Of a stretch of DNA of 64,000 nucleotides, positions 46,946 to 59,051 are shown one piece after another. This DNA is from Mesocentrotus franciscanus (lineage: Eukaryota; Echinodermata; Echinoidea; Camarodonta; Strongylocentrotidae), in the NCBI GenBank assembly GCA_037976565.1, contig CP137669.1:39582912-39646911 (forward strand), in the 5' to 3' direction. Below the pieces are notes generated by a model, which was not told the origin of the DNA, searched no databases, and worked only from the letters and a program-made list of their open reading frames with translations. The translations under genes were made by a program, and so were the position numbers. How positions within the stretch are numbered: position 1 is the stretch's first letter; every line of letters starts with the position of its first letter.

Positions 46946-47279
46946 CAACAAGTTGTGGATCTGGGATGGGACCTAAAGCCCTTGCCTCCCGCCAAAAATA
47001 AAAAGGGGAAAGGAAAGGGAAAGAGGAGAGCTAAAAGGGAACAAAAAGAGGAAGAAGAAAAGAAAAGGATGAAAACAAGGGAGATCAGTTGCGATTAATT
47101 CGCCAACAATGTATGGATCGGGGGACCGAAAGGCCCTTGCCCTCCCCTGCAAACTTAAAAGAGAAAGAAGGGAAAGGAAAAAAAGAGGAAGAAGAAAGGT
47201 AGGGAGATCATGAGTGATTTTCCCGCCAACAAGGTGTGGATCGGGGGCGAAAGGTCCTTGCCCCCTGATATGACCGTGA

Positions 47280-47700
47280 TTTAATACCTACCCTAAGCTT
47301 ACGGGGCTCTGCCCCTGAATCCACCTAGGGCCCTAAGGCAGGCCCTTTGATGCTAATCTGATCGTTATGTATAAAACCCTGAGTTTCCGGCTCCGCCCAC
47401 TGGACCCCACGCCAATTAGTGACCTGCCAGAGTCACAAATAAGGTATCAAAATATGCTCATCTGACCGTAAATGCCTAAAACCCTGAGCTTACGGGGCTC
47501 TGCCCCTGACCCAACCTAGGGCCCTAAGGCGGCCCCTGGATGCTCACCTGACGGTAATTTAATGCCCCAAACCCTAAACCGGCTCCGCCCCTGACCAAAC
47601 GCCAATTATTGTCCTGCCAGTGTCACAAATAAAGTATAAAAATGCCATCTGACCGTAATTAAATGCCCATACGCCCGAGCTTCCTGGGCTCCGCCCTGAC
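47280..47700 (+). repeat. Foldback core repeats, left side
   Basis: Two alternating unit types, A (GGGGCTCTGCCCCTG ... CCTAGGGCCCTAAGGC) and B (CCGGCTCCGCCC ... GCCAATTA ... CCTGCCAG), each appear twice, with an A+B period of about 193 bp. They are the complements of the units on the right side of the core. Confidence 0.8.
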
Positions 47701-47967
47701 CCCGCCGGTGCTTTGCCCCTAGACCCAACGCCCATTTACGCTACGCTCTTCATGATTGTAAATACTTTAGCCTCCCCCCCCCCACCCACTTTCAGAAACG
47801 TTCAGCGGGGGGCCTGCATGTAAGAGTGGTGGTGATGCGGATTTCTTTTCTTCTGCCCCACCCAAACGATTTTGCTCATTACGCCACTGCTTTAGTGGTC
47901 ACCATTACGTACCAATATTTGGCTCGCACAATTTCAAATTTGGGCCCTCCCTAAGAAATCTTGGACT

Positions 47968-48390
47968 CTAGCAGGTCACTAATAGGCGTGGGGTCCAGGG
48001 GCGGAGCCCCCGGAAGCTCAGGGGATTTAAGCATTAAATTGCGGTCAGATGAGCATCCAGAGACCCGCCTTAGGGCCCTAGGTGGGGTCCAGGTGCAGAG
48101 CCCCGGAAGCTCAGTGGTTTTAGGCATTTGATTACGATCAGATATAGCATCCAGAGACCCGCCTTAGGGCCCTAGGTGGTGTCCAGGGTGCAGAGCCCCC
48201 GGAAGCTCAGGGGTTTTAGGCATTTGATTACGATCAGATATAGCATCCAGAGACCCGCCTTAGGGCCCTAGGTGGTGTCCAGGGTGCAGAGCCCCCGGAA
48301 GCTCAGGGTTTTAGGCATTTGGTTACGATCAGATTAGCATCCAAGGGCCTGCCTTAGGGCCCTAGGTGGATTCCAGGCAGAGCCCCGTAA
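47968..48390 (-). repeat. Foldback core repeats, right side, 94-96 bp
   Basis: One B-type unit (CTAATAGGCGTGGGGTCCAG) is followed by four A-type units. CTTAGGGCCCTAGG falls at 48069, 48163, 48259 and 48353. The A units here are amplified compared with the left side, which shows that the core expands independently of the arms. Confidence 0.88.
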
Positions 48391-49771
48391 GTTCAGGGGT
48401 AGTTATTAAAATTGTTTTCATCCTTTTCTTTTCTTCTTCCTCGTTTTTGTTCCCTTTAGCTCTCCTCTTTGCCTTTCCCTTCACCCCTTCTTTTTGGCAG
48501 GGGAGGGGAAGGCAAGGGCCTTTAGGTTCCCATCCCCGATCCACAACTTGTTGGCGGGAGAATCGCAACTGATACCCCCTTCTTTTCTTCGTCCTCTTTA
48601 TTTCATTCCCTTTATCTCCTTTTTTCTTTTTTTTTTTCCCTTTCCTTCCTTTCTCTTTTTGTTGTTGCTGGGGAAAGGCAACAACCTGGGAGGCAAGGCC
48701 ATTTCGCCCGATCTCCTATTTCCCCCTTTTCTTTCCCACTTCCTCTTCTTTCTTTCCCACTTCCTCTTCTTTCTTTCCCTTTCTCTCTTCTTTTTCATTT
48801 CCCTTCTTTTCCTTCTCTCTCTCTCTCTCTCTCTCTCTTTTGGCGGGGAGGGGGCAAGGCCCCTGGCCCCTGGATCCGCGCCTGGGGGAGGCAACTGCCA
48901 ATGTCCACATTTCCTGAAACAGCCCAGAGTACAGAAGAACTTATCAATTGCACTCAGCGCTCCAAATCCTTTGAATTTTCTGCACTACTAAATGTCTAAT
49001 CACTCAGAGGAATATCTACAATAAAGCACCTTTTTGGCTCAAAATTTATATTTCAAACACTACATCACTCATTGAAATTGATATCAGGATGAAGGTATTT
49101 TAATTATCCATCTTTTGACACCAAATACATGGTGATAAGAGGTTTTAGTTATAAGTTATCTTTAAAACTCGATGTAAACACACCAAATGGGTCCTTAATA
49201 CACTAATGCACGTATATGCATACAGTTAATACACATGTGGCCAAAAATGTTGTTTTTGTGGAAATCAAATCAGTGACTTTGGATTGCTATAACTTTTTAT
49301 TGAAAAGATATATAAGCCTCTCCCTCGCACAGGATATTGTCATTGTATATAAGCAAATTCCTGGAAAGTTATGAAAAATGAACCTCTCCAATTTTGATAT
49401 ATGGAAAATAATCTTTTTGATAAAATTCAATATTTCGAAAAAATCACCAAAAATCATGTTTTTAACTTAAATTTGCTATGTAAATTAATCTTAATTTCGT
49501 TGAAATAGGTATCAAAATGTAGATAATTTAATTTTCTCTCATATGACACCAAACTCATGGTGGTTCGAGGTTTCCTTACAATATTATTTACAAAATACTA
49601 ATTTGTCGTCAAAGGGCCGCTTTTTGGGGAGGGGCTCCCCTGGCCACACCCACCACTTAGAACATGCCAGACGGTCGATTTGTTATATGGAGCTATGCGA
49701 TCTTTACATCTGTGCATATGAAAATTGGTTTCCCTTCCAGCTAGGTTGACCCCCCCTGGCTCCCGTACTAA

Positions 49772-51075
49772 CTGCATCAAGAGTTTTTTTGTTCAGCTAT
49801 ATAATATCCCTGCAAGTGGTATCACCATGGGGCCATTCTTATCAAGAATTTATTACTTATGAAATATAGTTTTCGTGGTGTGAAAGAGGGATAGTATGTA
49901 CTGTATCATATTAGAAAAAAACAGAATGTACTCTTGAAGAGAGCTAGAGTAGCGCAGGAGTGGTTTCTTCAAATGCAGATTTGCAAAACCCTGTGTAATA
50001 GTGCAGTACCGGCAGGGACCAGGCTGCTATGGAGCTGAATGAACTGAGCTGTTAGCTTTGATGTCAACATTTTATTACTTAACCAGAGCTACTATGCACC
50101 AGAAGAGTAAAAAAAAGTACAGTAATCATATTCATATGTCCAATTCACACCCACGCACTAATACGCAAAGTAGCCCACATATATCCTGTTTCTTAGCAAA
50201 GGACATTGAGACATTGATATTGCACCATATTTTGTTTTGACACCTGGTTGGTGGTTTTGACACCTACACAGCCACATGATCATGTCATAGTGTTCCACGA
50301 CCATACTATTCAATAGAAAGTCACCCCAGTGATGTATCACTCTCAGTATGACTTTCAACTGTTAAACATTGTTCAAACCAACCATACATATCCAGAAACA
50401 GGTTATATTGGTAAACTTTAAATAACTTGCATTTAAAAAAAGTTCTCCTTATGAGGATTGTAGTCTAATCATACTGAAGATATTTTCTGTTCAGTGAAGG
50501 AAATAATTTGATTAAACAGTAATTAAAACAACAACATTAATTCAGACATCGAATGACCAGGAGAAGATTAGGATGGGCAGGGGTTGATCTTTGTTTTAAT
50601 AGATTTTTTATTCCATTTTCCCCCACTCAAGCGGAGAGGTGATAGGAGCAAACTTCACTTTTGATGTAATATGATTTTCTTTGTTACTGCAAGTAAAAGG
50701 TTCTATATCAAGTACTTGTTTAATTGGAATTGAGGGGATTTAGAAATGGCATCTTTTTAGTGACCAGTAAGTCTCATTTTAATTCTAACATTATTATCTT
50801 CTTGTTTACGAGTCACCATGGTAACTCACCATACACAAAATATTGTGAACATTTGGAATCCAGAAATGTAATAAGCTCTCTGATACCCACAGTCAAAATC
50901 AGCATCTACCCTACCTGAACAGCAGAGGGCATCCTTCCATACAGACATGTCGTCATGGAAACCAGTCACATACAAGCTATCCAGCATCCAATGCCCTGCC
51001 AGGTTAATTTCCTATATGTACAAACAAGAAATTAATCTGTTTATCATCAATTGATATATAAAAAATTGACCTTCT
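49772..51075. other. Unassigned stretch
   Basis: No gene or repeat is recognised. Confidence 0.4.
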
Positions 51076-51077
51076 AG

Positions 51078-51280
51078 AACAGGCCTTCTCAACTAGTTTG
51101 TTAGAAGTGCCAAAATGAAAAGAATTTGTAGTTGAAGTGCCAACCTGTATGTTTGACTGGGCTGCGAGGGAGCGTAGCGAGTGGGCCGAAAACGGGTGGG
51201 GTCCAGGAGCAAAGCCCTAACGGGGGTGCAGGGGGCAGAGCCCCCTGAAGCTGGTGAATTTTAGGGCTTTCTAAAGGCTC
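51078..51280. mobile_element. Fragment related to the foldback core
   Basis: It starts CAGGCCTTCTCAACTAGTTT, reminiscent of hAT-type termini (CAGNG..TTCTCAA). It then carries GGGGTCCAGGAGCAAAGCCC and GGGGCAGAGCCCCCTGAAGC, which match the foldback core units (GGGGTCCAGG and AGAGCCCCCGGAAGC). It ends at GGCTCAGATG, like the CAGATGAGC of the core. GAGCGTAGCGAGTGGGCCG precedes. One end only is visible. Confidence 0.55.
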
Positions 51281-51440
51281 AGATGTGTGTGTATTGGGTT
51301 TTTACAGACGTGTATCAATCAGATATGATTATTTACGTCTGGGGACCGACCTTTAACGTCACCATCCGAAAGACGCGATTCAGTTTCGAAGTTCCACTGT
51401 TAGCTGGATTACAGGCGCACGCCACAACGCCTAGTTGGCA
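51281..51440 (-). mobile_element. SINE with 7SL-like head, copy 2
   Basis: On the minus strand it contains GGCGTTGTGGCGTGCGCCTG followed by TAATCCAGCTAACAG, a closer 7SL-like match than copy 1. The region from the B box inward has lost 28 bases relative to copy 1, between two GTTT-containing short repeats, so the B box is destroyed. The 3' domain with GGTGACGTTAAAGGTCGGTC is intact. It abuts the foldback-core fragment directly. Confidence 0.72.
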
Positions 51441-51445
51441 TATTT

Positions 51446-54400
51446 AACACCATTTTATTCCAAAATATATCAATCATAATTTGATATTGATGTGAACAAA
51501 TTAGTACAATTCCAGGGTACAATTACACTGGAGGTAAATTTATATGTAGTTATTTTGGTGCAATAACACGGGAAATGTCAAAATTAAGTGAAAGTCAAAC
51601 AAACAAAAACAAGATGTTTCCAGAGATCGGCAATGTTAAAAAAGGTAGCACATCGTAAGCTTATTGTTGCTTAGAGCTCAGGTTTAGAGTCGTATAAAAT
51701 GCGGTAAAAAGCAATAAATTCCCCTTTCTTCCTGTTTGTTAAGCAGACATTTCGGGCTCAACTTCGACTGTGACCTCTTGATTTTGCTGAGTTTTTAATT
51801 TAAAATATGTATTTTTTAAATATCTTTTTTTTGCAACACTCGCGCGCCACTCCAACTGACCTTTACCTTTACTTCTGGGAATAAAAAGGAAATTGGAATG
51901 GCACATTTTTTTCTTCAACATACAGTCACTAGGAAAAGGAATAAATTAACTTTTAGCAGCATTATAATGACAGCTCCCCCCCCGCCATTGTTTTTTTTTA
52001 TTGCCATCCTAATTCCTATAATACTGCTTTTTTGAATTTTTTACTGTATTATACTGTATAATTTTATATATTAAAAAAATAAAAAATATATATATATTTT
52101 ATGTATTTACCTATGTATTTTTTAATGTATTTGCTGGAATTGAAATGAACCAATTCAATTGAATTCAATTGAATAATTATAGGGGCTGATCTTTACTACC
52201 TGTGATTGGAGGGGGATGGGGAAGGGAAGTTAGAGAGTAACCTTTTGTGAGTGCATTTGCAGACCACAAGGAAAGTCTAGATACTAATATTTAGGGCAAG
52301 TCGTCTGAAATTTTGTCACACCAATGTCACAGGAAGCAAATTCAGTCAACCACAGATTTGAGAGGGACTGGAGAGAAAAGAATGAGTGATAGAAAAAAAC
52401 TACTGACTCTGGGCCAAAAATAAGCATAACAGAATTAGTCTGCTTTTTCTCCTAATTGACTAAAATCAAATAATATTCCGTCTGGCATTCAAAACAGAGT
52501 AACAGGCTTTTCTTTTCAGCCAATGACATGGGTTTTGACAGTGAATTATCTCTCTACTGATGGGACAGCCAAGTCTTGCAACACAATATGACTCAGGCCT
52601 AATGTCTGTCATCATGTTCTGAAAATACTCTTCAAGTCATCTTAAATGATATACACACAGACTTATTATATGTTCACACACAGACTTATGCATTCACACG
52701 CAGCTTATTAAGTGTTCACAGACAACTTATCAAACATTCACTAATGGCTCAAGTGGTCACATTATCAGTTTTTCATACAAGAAGTATAATTCTAAGTCAC
52801 AACTATGGCTTTGAATGATTAACAAAAAAATTATCAGTACAATTTACATCTACATTAAGGAAAGAGATAATTGGAATTGCAAGTACTTAAGCATTAACAA
52901 TGCACTATCATATTAGTTCTGTTTAAATAGAACTTACACACAGATATTTGAACTCACACACAAAATTGACTGAATGTGCATATTTGAGAAGGGGAGTGGA
53001 AAAGGAGATATCCGAAACAATTTTTACATATGTAATAAATACACTTGAACATAAAACTTGAAATGTTCTGCTTTGTTTTGATCTGTTTTTAACGTTATCT
53101 TTTGCTTTGAAATGCTTTCTATGTGCTGTTATGTTCAATGATTATCCTTTCATGTCAGAGTTAATCGATAAAAATAAGAAATCAAACAAATTCAATTGAA
53201 AGTCATCAAATCATATTGTTTCCTGCCACCATCACCATGCTCCAATGCATTTCTCTTTCTTCATTAACTATATTTTTTTTCATTAACTTAAATTTTTGGA
53301 ATCTATCTTTGTATTTAATTTCGCTTTTCCACATCTGAACACATCTTTGATAAGCGGATAAATGAGGGCAATCCAAGACACCCTTAGTCCTGTAACCTGA
53401 CACTTCATTATCAATATTTCATATGACTTATCAGGGTTTTTGTGACTGTCTGCAATGAGAATTACTTCAATTTCTTCTATTTCTTCTGAAAACTAGCATC
53501 CTAGCGCTGATGAATTAACAAACATCGAGTGACTTTGAACAGATATCCTGAAGAGACGGTAGCGAGTAAGAGAGGATTTTCCTTCCTAGGCTTTCAGGGA
53601 CTTCATCATTTTCTATAAATATACAGCCACATAAACATCACAAGCCCAGTTTCCATTGGTTGAGGGTTTATGGAATAGATGAGTAGGGAAGTGCACATCA
53701 TTGGAACTGTTCATTTTTTTGATGGGTTAAACAGGGCACTTACATATAAATGTTACAGTAACTTTACACCATGTTCCTATTCTTTACAAAATGACAATTA
53801 TTTTTGTTTCATTTAATAATTTTAATCAAACAATTATACTCCTTGTTATTTGAACTTTGCCTGATTCATTAAAAATAACCACTTTCAAACATACTGCAAA
53901 ATAGAATAGTCTATATTATGTCTTAACCCAGTGCTAATTTGTGTCCCATGAGGCACTATATCTATATTTGTCTCTCTCCGCCCAGTTTAGTAAACAAGTA
54001 TCTGGTAACACATTCAAAGTCATTCATGATACTGCTACTGGGGGAAATGACCTGGAGTGATTTCAAAATTTGACATGATATTATATCTTCTGAATAACTT
54101 TGGATCAGTTTCTTGGGATCAGTTTCTTGGGAACAGTTCCTTGTGAAAACTGGTCCAAGTTCAAACATTCAGTTCCTTAGGGCACTGACCCTTAAGGGAT
54201 TGAGCGGATTTCACCCACAACTTTGGGGGCCCTTCCTTGCTTCCTGATTTTGAAAGAGTGTGACAGAGAACCCCCCTCCCCTAGCATAATATTAACTAAC
54301 GTAGATGAAGGAATACAGTCTTTCCGTACGGAAAGATTGTCTACATTCAACCATACTTGTATAATTCTGATTAGTTCTTTCACAATGGACTTAAATTTTC

Positions 54401-54660
54401 AAGAGCTGTGATGGAAAAAGTCCAAATGCTATAATGAATCACTCCCCCAAAACATGAGTCACACATCCCCCGCCCTCCTCCCCCAAAAAAAAGAAATTGG
54501 AAAAGAAATGGAACAAAAAACCTCCCAAAAGCATCTCTAGATACATCAGAACGTTAATCAAATTAGCCTGAAAAGTAAAATCATATCAGGCTGACTAGCG
54601 AAATAACAAAATTTGACTTACCTCGGTACAAAAGTGTTGTTGATTTTCGATAATCAAGCA
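51446..54660. other. Long unassigned AT-rich stretch
   Basis: No gene is recognised. It holds an AT/TATATA run at 52083-52097, a 23-bp degenerate direct repeat based on CACACAGACTTAT at 52650-52740, and a 15-bp repeat GGATCAGTTTCTTGG at 54102-54140. A 21-bp palindrome around TCTTTCCGTACGGAAAGA lies at 54317-54337. Confidence 0.45.
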
Positions 54661-54669
54661 ATATTATCG

Positions 54670-54718
54670 TATCGGATGACAGAGCAATACAAAAACAATA
54701 TTGATCTGTCATCCGGTA
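54670..54718. repeat. Hairpin with 20-bp arms
   Basis: TATCGGATGACAGAGCAATA pairs with TATTGATCTGTCATCCGGTA (two mismatches) across an eight-base loop. Size and shape resemble a microRNA precursor stem, but nothing else supports that. Confidence 0.7.
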
Positions 54719-54719
54719 C

Positions 54720-56290
54720 TGTACTAAAGATATTAAATACACTGATTTATTGTACCACTTGGAAGCCTTATATACATAATAATAGACAAGCTTGCCTAAT
54801 ATGGCTTTGATTATAGTATTTTAAAATGGTGTGACTACTCTTGATTTGAATCATATGCATAGTCTATTGATGTTTATATGTTTGTATTAAACCACATAAC
54901 ACAGAGTTAAAGCGGTTTCGTATTGAGTTAGGCCATATCCTGATCAGATTATGAGAGCACCAAGTTTTGAATTCATAGTCATGAATGAATATTGATGACC
55001 AAACCTCATTTATATTTATTCAAAAATTCAGAGAAGTAGCAAGTTCCATACTTTTACAAACAATGGCGTAGATTCTCTAAAGTATAAACAAAAACAAAAA
55101 CAAAATACCACAAACAGCTCTATCCCCTCCCCCAACCCCCCCCCTGAAATAGGATATTAATTTATTTCTTGTTGTTGATGTAGAGTTCCTTAAATGATTA
55201 GTTTGGTATAGAGCATAAAGCTTTTTATTTGTCTACAAACTTTTTTTCTTCTACAAAGTTATACGATATCAAGTCTATTCCAGACTTTTTGATTTGAAGC
55301 TTCAAGATCTATCATGATCTATTTCTAAATTACTTGTAAAACCACAGACCATTTACTCAATGAGTCCGTCTGCAAATGGTAAAGACAAGTTTATGATTGT
55401 ACTTAAAAGTAGATCACTAACAGTCATACTCTCTTGATCTCTATCTGGTCATCAACCTCGGCTATGAACTTGATAGAGGAAGCCATGCCAGATAGTAGAG
55501 ACAAGACCAAGATTACGATCACATTTCTTGTTTCTCATTAATGCCCCAAATCTCCTTGACAGCGTTTCAACTTCTAATGCTATTAACCTCTTGATAACTG
55601 TGCCACAGAATGCTTGAGTTCAAACCCATAGTAGGCCTACCCTGCTATATGAAAACTGAAACCATATTCCATGAGTTTTAATATAAAATGCAGGTTACTA
55701 TTGAATTTGATAAGTTGTCTTTCACATAGATTTGTAGAATATTAATAGTGAAATAGGCTATACAGATCGGATCTATCCGTATGAAAGTTGCAAATCATTC
55801 CATTGTTTTTGTATATGTCACTATCAATTTTCTCTCGGGAGACACAAACATGTGGGCAAGCCTATAGCTGAGTGATCTCATCAAAACCAAGATCGCAATC
55901 TGGCCCATTGCAGAAGTTTGAAGAATTTCTGATGGATAGCCCCTTTTTGGATAAAAACTGGAGCATTTCCGAGGGATAAATCCGACCTTTGACCTTGCCG
56001 GTAGCCAGACAACCATAGCAATGGCCTGGTTTAATGACCTTGAACATGACATTCACCTAGTAGAAGACCCCTAAGGTTTCATTATAGCTGATAACATACA
56101 TGCACACTCCTGGGACCGACCGATCCAGGGTCTTCTACAAGGGTTCACCTTTCTATAAAAATTATATGTAAACGGGAAAGAAAAGAGGAAAGGGAAGTGG
56201 GTAAGGGGGAAGGGGGAGGGTCTGGACTCCTTTGACCCCCTATGACTCTAGATCTGCCTCTTAAGATGCACCTTATCAATGAGTTGTACA
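54720..56290. other. Unassigned stretch
   Basis: C-rich run at 55125-55143. No gene is recognised. Confidence 0.4.
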
Positions 56291-56372
56291 TTTGTCTGTT
56301 TGGAGCCAGATGGCTGTTAATTCATGAACTTAAACACAGAGTTAATGATATTCTGGCTTCAAAATGCTTTAT
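56291..56372. repeat. Short hairpin repeat (HP family), copy 6
   Basis: The left arm TTTGGAGCCAGATGGCTGTT with AA pairs with the right arm TTAATGATATTCTGGCTTCA with AA across a loop of about 20 bases. The left arm is nearly the complement of the right arm of copy 2, including the outer GTCTG. Both arms are well kept, making this the clearest copy of the family. Confidence 0.72.
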
Positions 56373-56519
56373 AAGCTGGTGTGCCCACTCTATAACCACA
56401 AACTCGCTTATTTTTTCACGATTCCAGGGAGTTAAAGCTCCCATATCCGGACAATCATCTTGAACATGGTTTACATTAACCACAATCAGCACACGTACAA
56501 ATGGATGGTGAAATGAGCC

Positions 56520-56830
56520 CCTGCCCCATTTTTCTGTCTCCCTCTCTCTCCCCTTCCCTTCCCCCTCTGTTTTCATAGTGATATGGTTAATGATTATGAT
56601 GATGACAATACCAATAGCAATGACATTAGTATCAACACTAACAATACTGACATCAACAACAACAACAATTAACAACAATAACAATAATAATAATAACAAG
56701 TAATGATAAGAATATGACATATTCATCTCATTTGTATTGTACATATTGCACACAAACAGTGCACTCTTCCCTTCGTTTCTCTCTTCTTTCTCTCTCCGTC
56801 TCTCTCTCTCTCTATCTCTCTCTCACAAGA
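56520..56830. repeat. Simple repeats: TC tracts around an AAC/AAT tract
   Basis: Pyrimidine tracts at 56538-56570 and 56765-56825 flank an (AAC/AAT)n stretch at 56650-56698. The Val/Leu/Ile-rich minus frame of 143 residues is its translation. Confidence 0.85.
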
Positions 56831-58113
56831 TAATGGGAGCAAAATGAAAGAAGTATGATAAGTGTACTGTTTGATAAGTTTGGATAGCAATAGCTTCTCA
56901 AAACCTAGACTCTCGGTAGGCCATTGCCCTGGCATATCTCAACTTTCTAAGAAGTGATTTCAGTCTGAATCAATAACCTTTCTCTGCCTGCCCTACATCA
57001 TGTACTCATGAAAACAGATTTGCTCACACTTATTTTGTTACATTATTTACTACCCATATTGTTTAACCTTTAGAAGATACATCATGATTTCATCTTTATA
57101 CCAACTACAACAAATGTGACAGCTTATCAAAACAGATAACTTATCCACTGACAGTGAAGAAACAACTAATCTTCAAGTACCGGTAATGTCATCAATCAGA
57201 GTGAATAGAGTTATGCCTTTCTTCATCTTACATGTTGGATTGTTGGTTGAAATGAGCAGCAAAGATAGAAGTTTTGAAGTGGCTTTTATTCCTGAATTCT
57301 CTCATTCCCATAGACTTTATACAGTATTCATTCGTAGGCAATGTGTTTATTAGCTTGGATGGCTATTTATATCACAGAGTGATGTCGTTGGCCGAGCGCA
57401 AGAAGGCCATAAGAGCTATATATGGCAGTTACAGCGTTCTTGCAGGCAACTGACGATCTGGTCAATAACCTTTCAAATGAACTTGAGAATGGTAGGAGAA
57501 AGGATGTCCTGATTGAAATGATTTCTAGATGAGAATCGACAGGCCAAACCAGCTTTTCATTTCCTTACATCTGCTTGAGTCCTTCAGTCCTGAAACCCTT
57601 TCTGAATCATACCCATCTCAAATCACTAACATCATTTTAAGAGTTACTGAGTTACTGCTAATCAGTTTCATGAGTTTTAAAGGTCAATTGTGGATAACAA
57701 ATAAAATGCAGAATCTTTAATAATGTATATCAAGTACTCCTCATGATATTGAATTATGATGTGAAAATAATGTTGGATTTATAAGATTCCTTGATTACCA
57801 CTGGGCTAAGCAAATCTTTTAAATTTAGTACTTACTGATATTTATATCTTTTTATCAACAAAAAAAGAATAATGAAATACAATTTTCATGTATTTTTGCA
57901 GGATAAAGAATGACAAGAACTCATTTTTCAACTACGATGTTGCATGCAATTTATACTTTAAAAAAGGAAAAGAAAAAAAGCACATTAATTAGCCAATCAA
58001 TGTGTGAACTATATCATGGATGAGTGTACCATGAAATATTGAAATCCATACCACCATACTTTTGTTATCAACCAATACAAACAAACGCAGAATAAATGTT
58101 TCTTTCCTTACAT
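56831..58113. other. Unassigned AT-rich stretch
   Basis: No gene or repeat is recognised. Confidence 0.4.
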
Positions 58114-58429
58114 TAGGCCTGTCTTCATCAGCTGGAAATTGCCAAATAACCTGCTATTTTAACTATCCCGATCGCAAATTATCCAGCTAATTTGCGTCTT
58201 CATCAGCCCGCAGTTGCAATTAGCGGGATATTTGGTCGAGATAGTCATCCCAAAATATCTTGGGCTAGTTTGCAAACTATCCCGCTATTTGGCAAAATAT
58301 CCCGCTAATTGTCCGGTGCGTTTTCACCAGCCCGAAGACTCGCACTATGCGCGAACGCTTAGCAAAATATCTCGAGCTAATTTCTCAAGCTCGAGATTCA
58401 TGAATCTCGAGCTGATGAAGACACACCTA
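58114..58429. mobile_element. 316-bp element with CTTCATCAGC ends
   Basis: The left end TTAGGCCTGTCTTCATCAGC and right end GCTGATGAAGACACACCTAT are inverted repeats with one or two mismatches, with TA at each edge. The interior repeats TATCCCGCTAATT and GCAAACTATCCCGC-like motifs in both orientations, plus CTTCATCAGCCCG and TTTTCACCAGCCCG. It ends with a CTCGAGATTCATGAATCTCGAG palindrome split by two bases. It is non-coding. Confidence 0.82.
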
Positions 58430-58710
58430 TTGAGTTTGGATAAATTTCATCTGAGTACATGCAGAAAGACAATGTGGACAAAATATAATTTTTATGACAA
58501 AATAAAAGGATATTTTTAGCCCTAAACTTTCATAATATGTTATTATTTTAAAGTAAAGGGAAATGCATGTACAATTAAAAACAAAATTTAAAATCATTTG
58601 GTCTTGTCTCAACAGAAGAAAAAACAGAAGAAAACACATTTAAAAAAAGACACATGGGAATAACAATATCAGCATAGCACCCCAAATCTAGTAGCAGGAC
58701 ATAGAGTCTT

Positions 58711-59051
58711 AGGGTGCGTTTATGCTCACTTTTGAAGGCAGAATGAGCGATTTGAAACGCTCATCCTAGGTGTACTGTTTATGCTCCCCTTCTCCGGCTC
58801 CTCCAGGCAAATTCGGGCTCTGCAGCTGGATTCGCGAACCTGCACTGCGCATGCTACATTGACCCCAGGAACGTCGTTTAAATGCGTTTACAAATGATTG
58901 TGTGTTTATGCTTCCCCAGAAACCGTCTTTTTGGAGAATCGCCGTTTATCGGTGATTCTACGAAAATGAGAAAGGACGCAACCGTGTTTTGAACTAACCA
59001 CGTAACAAAAGCCTCATTCTGGCCAGAAAAAGTTGAGCATAAACGCACCCT
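58711..59051 (+). mobile_element. F3 element, copy 2, intact (341 bp)
   Basis: The left end AGGGTGCGTTTATGCTCA and right end TGAGCATAAACGCACCCT are exact inverted repeats. The complement continues three to five bases further (GTCTTA left, TAAGAC right), so the boundary or target duplication is ambiguous; TA is plausible. It matches copy 1 at 37645-38003. Confidence 0.9.

Larger units (their letters stand above)
45711..49771. mobile_element. 4.06-kb foldback element, near-complete palindrome
   Basis: Left arm and right arm are inverted copies over about 1.36 kb each (about 45711-47075 and 48405-49771). The left end reads TTAGTCCGGGAGCCAGGGGG and the right end is its near-complement. Landmarks pair across the element: GACCGTCTGGCATGTTCTAA, CACCATGAGTTTGGTGTCAT, GCGCTGAGTGCAATTGATAA, and a purine tract (46680-46930) facing a pyrimidine tract (48400-48840). 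The core is also inverted (see 47280-47700 and 47968-48390), so the whole folds around about 47741. The open frames (104-165 residues) are low-complexity arm translations. No transposase is seen. No unambiguous target duplication is visible. Confidence 0.93.

Noticed and set aside
48494..48991. 165-residue frame, the longest in the window.
   Set aside because: It is low-complexity Phe/Pro/Leu sequence from the pyrimidine tract of the foldback arm; an unrelated frame is open on the other strand and the paired arm does not keep it.
56322..56753. 143-residue minus-strand frame rich in Leu, Val and Ile.
   Set aside because: The hydrophobic part is the translation of an AAC/AAT simple repeat, and its other end overlaps a hairpin repeat.
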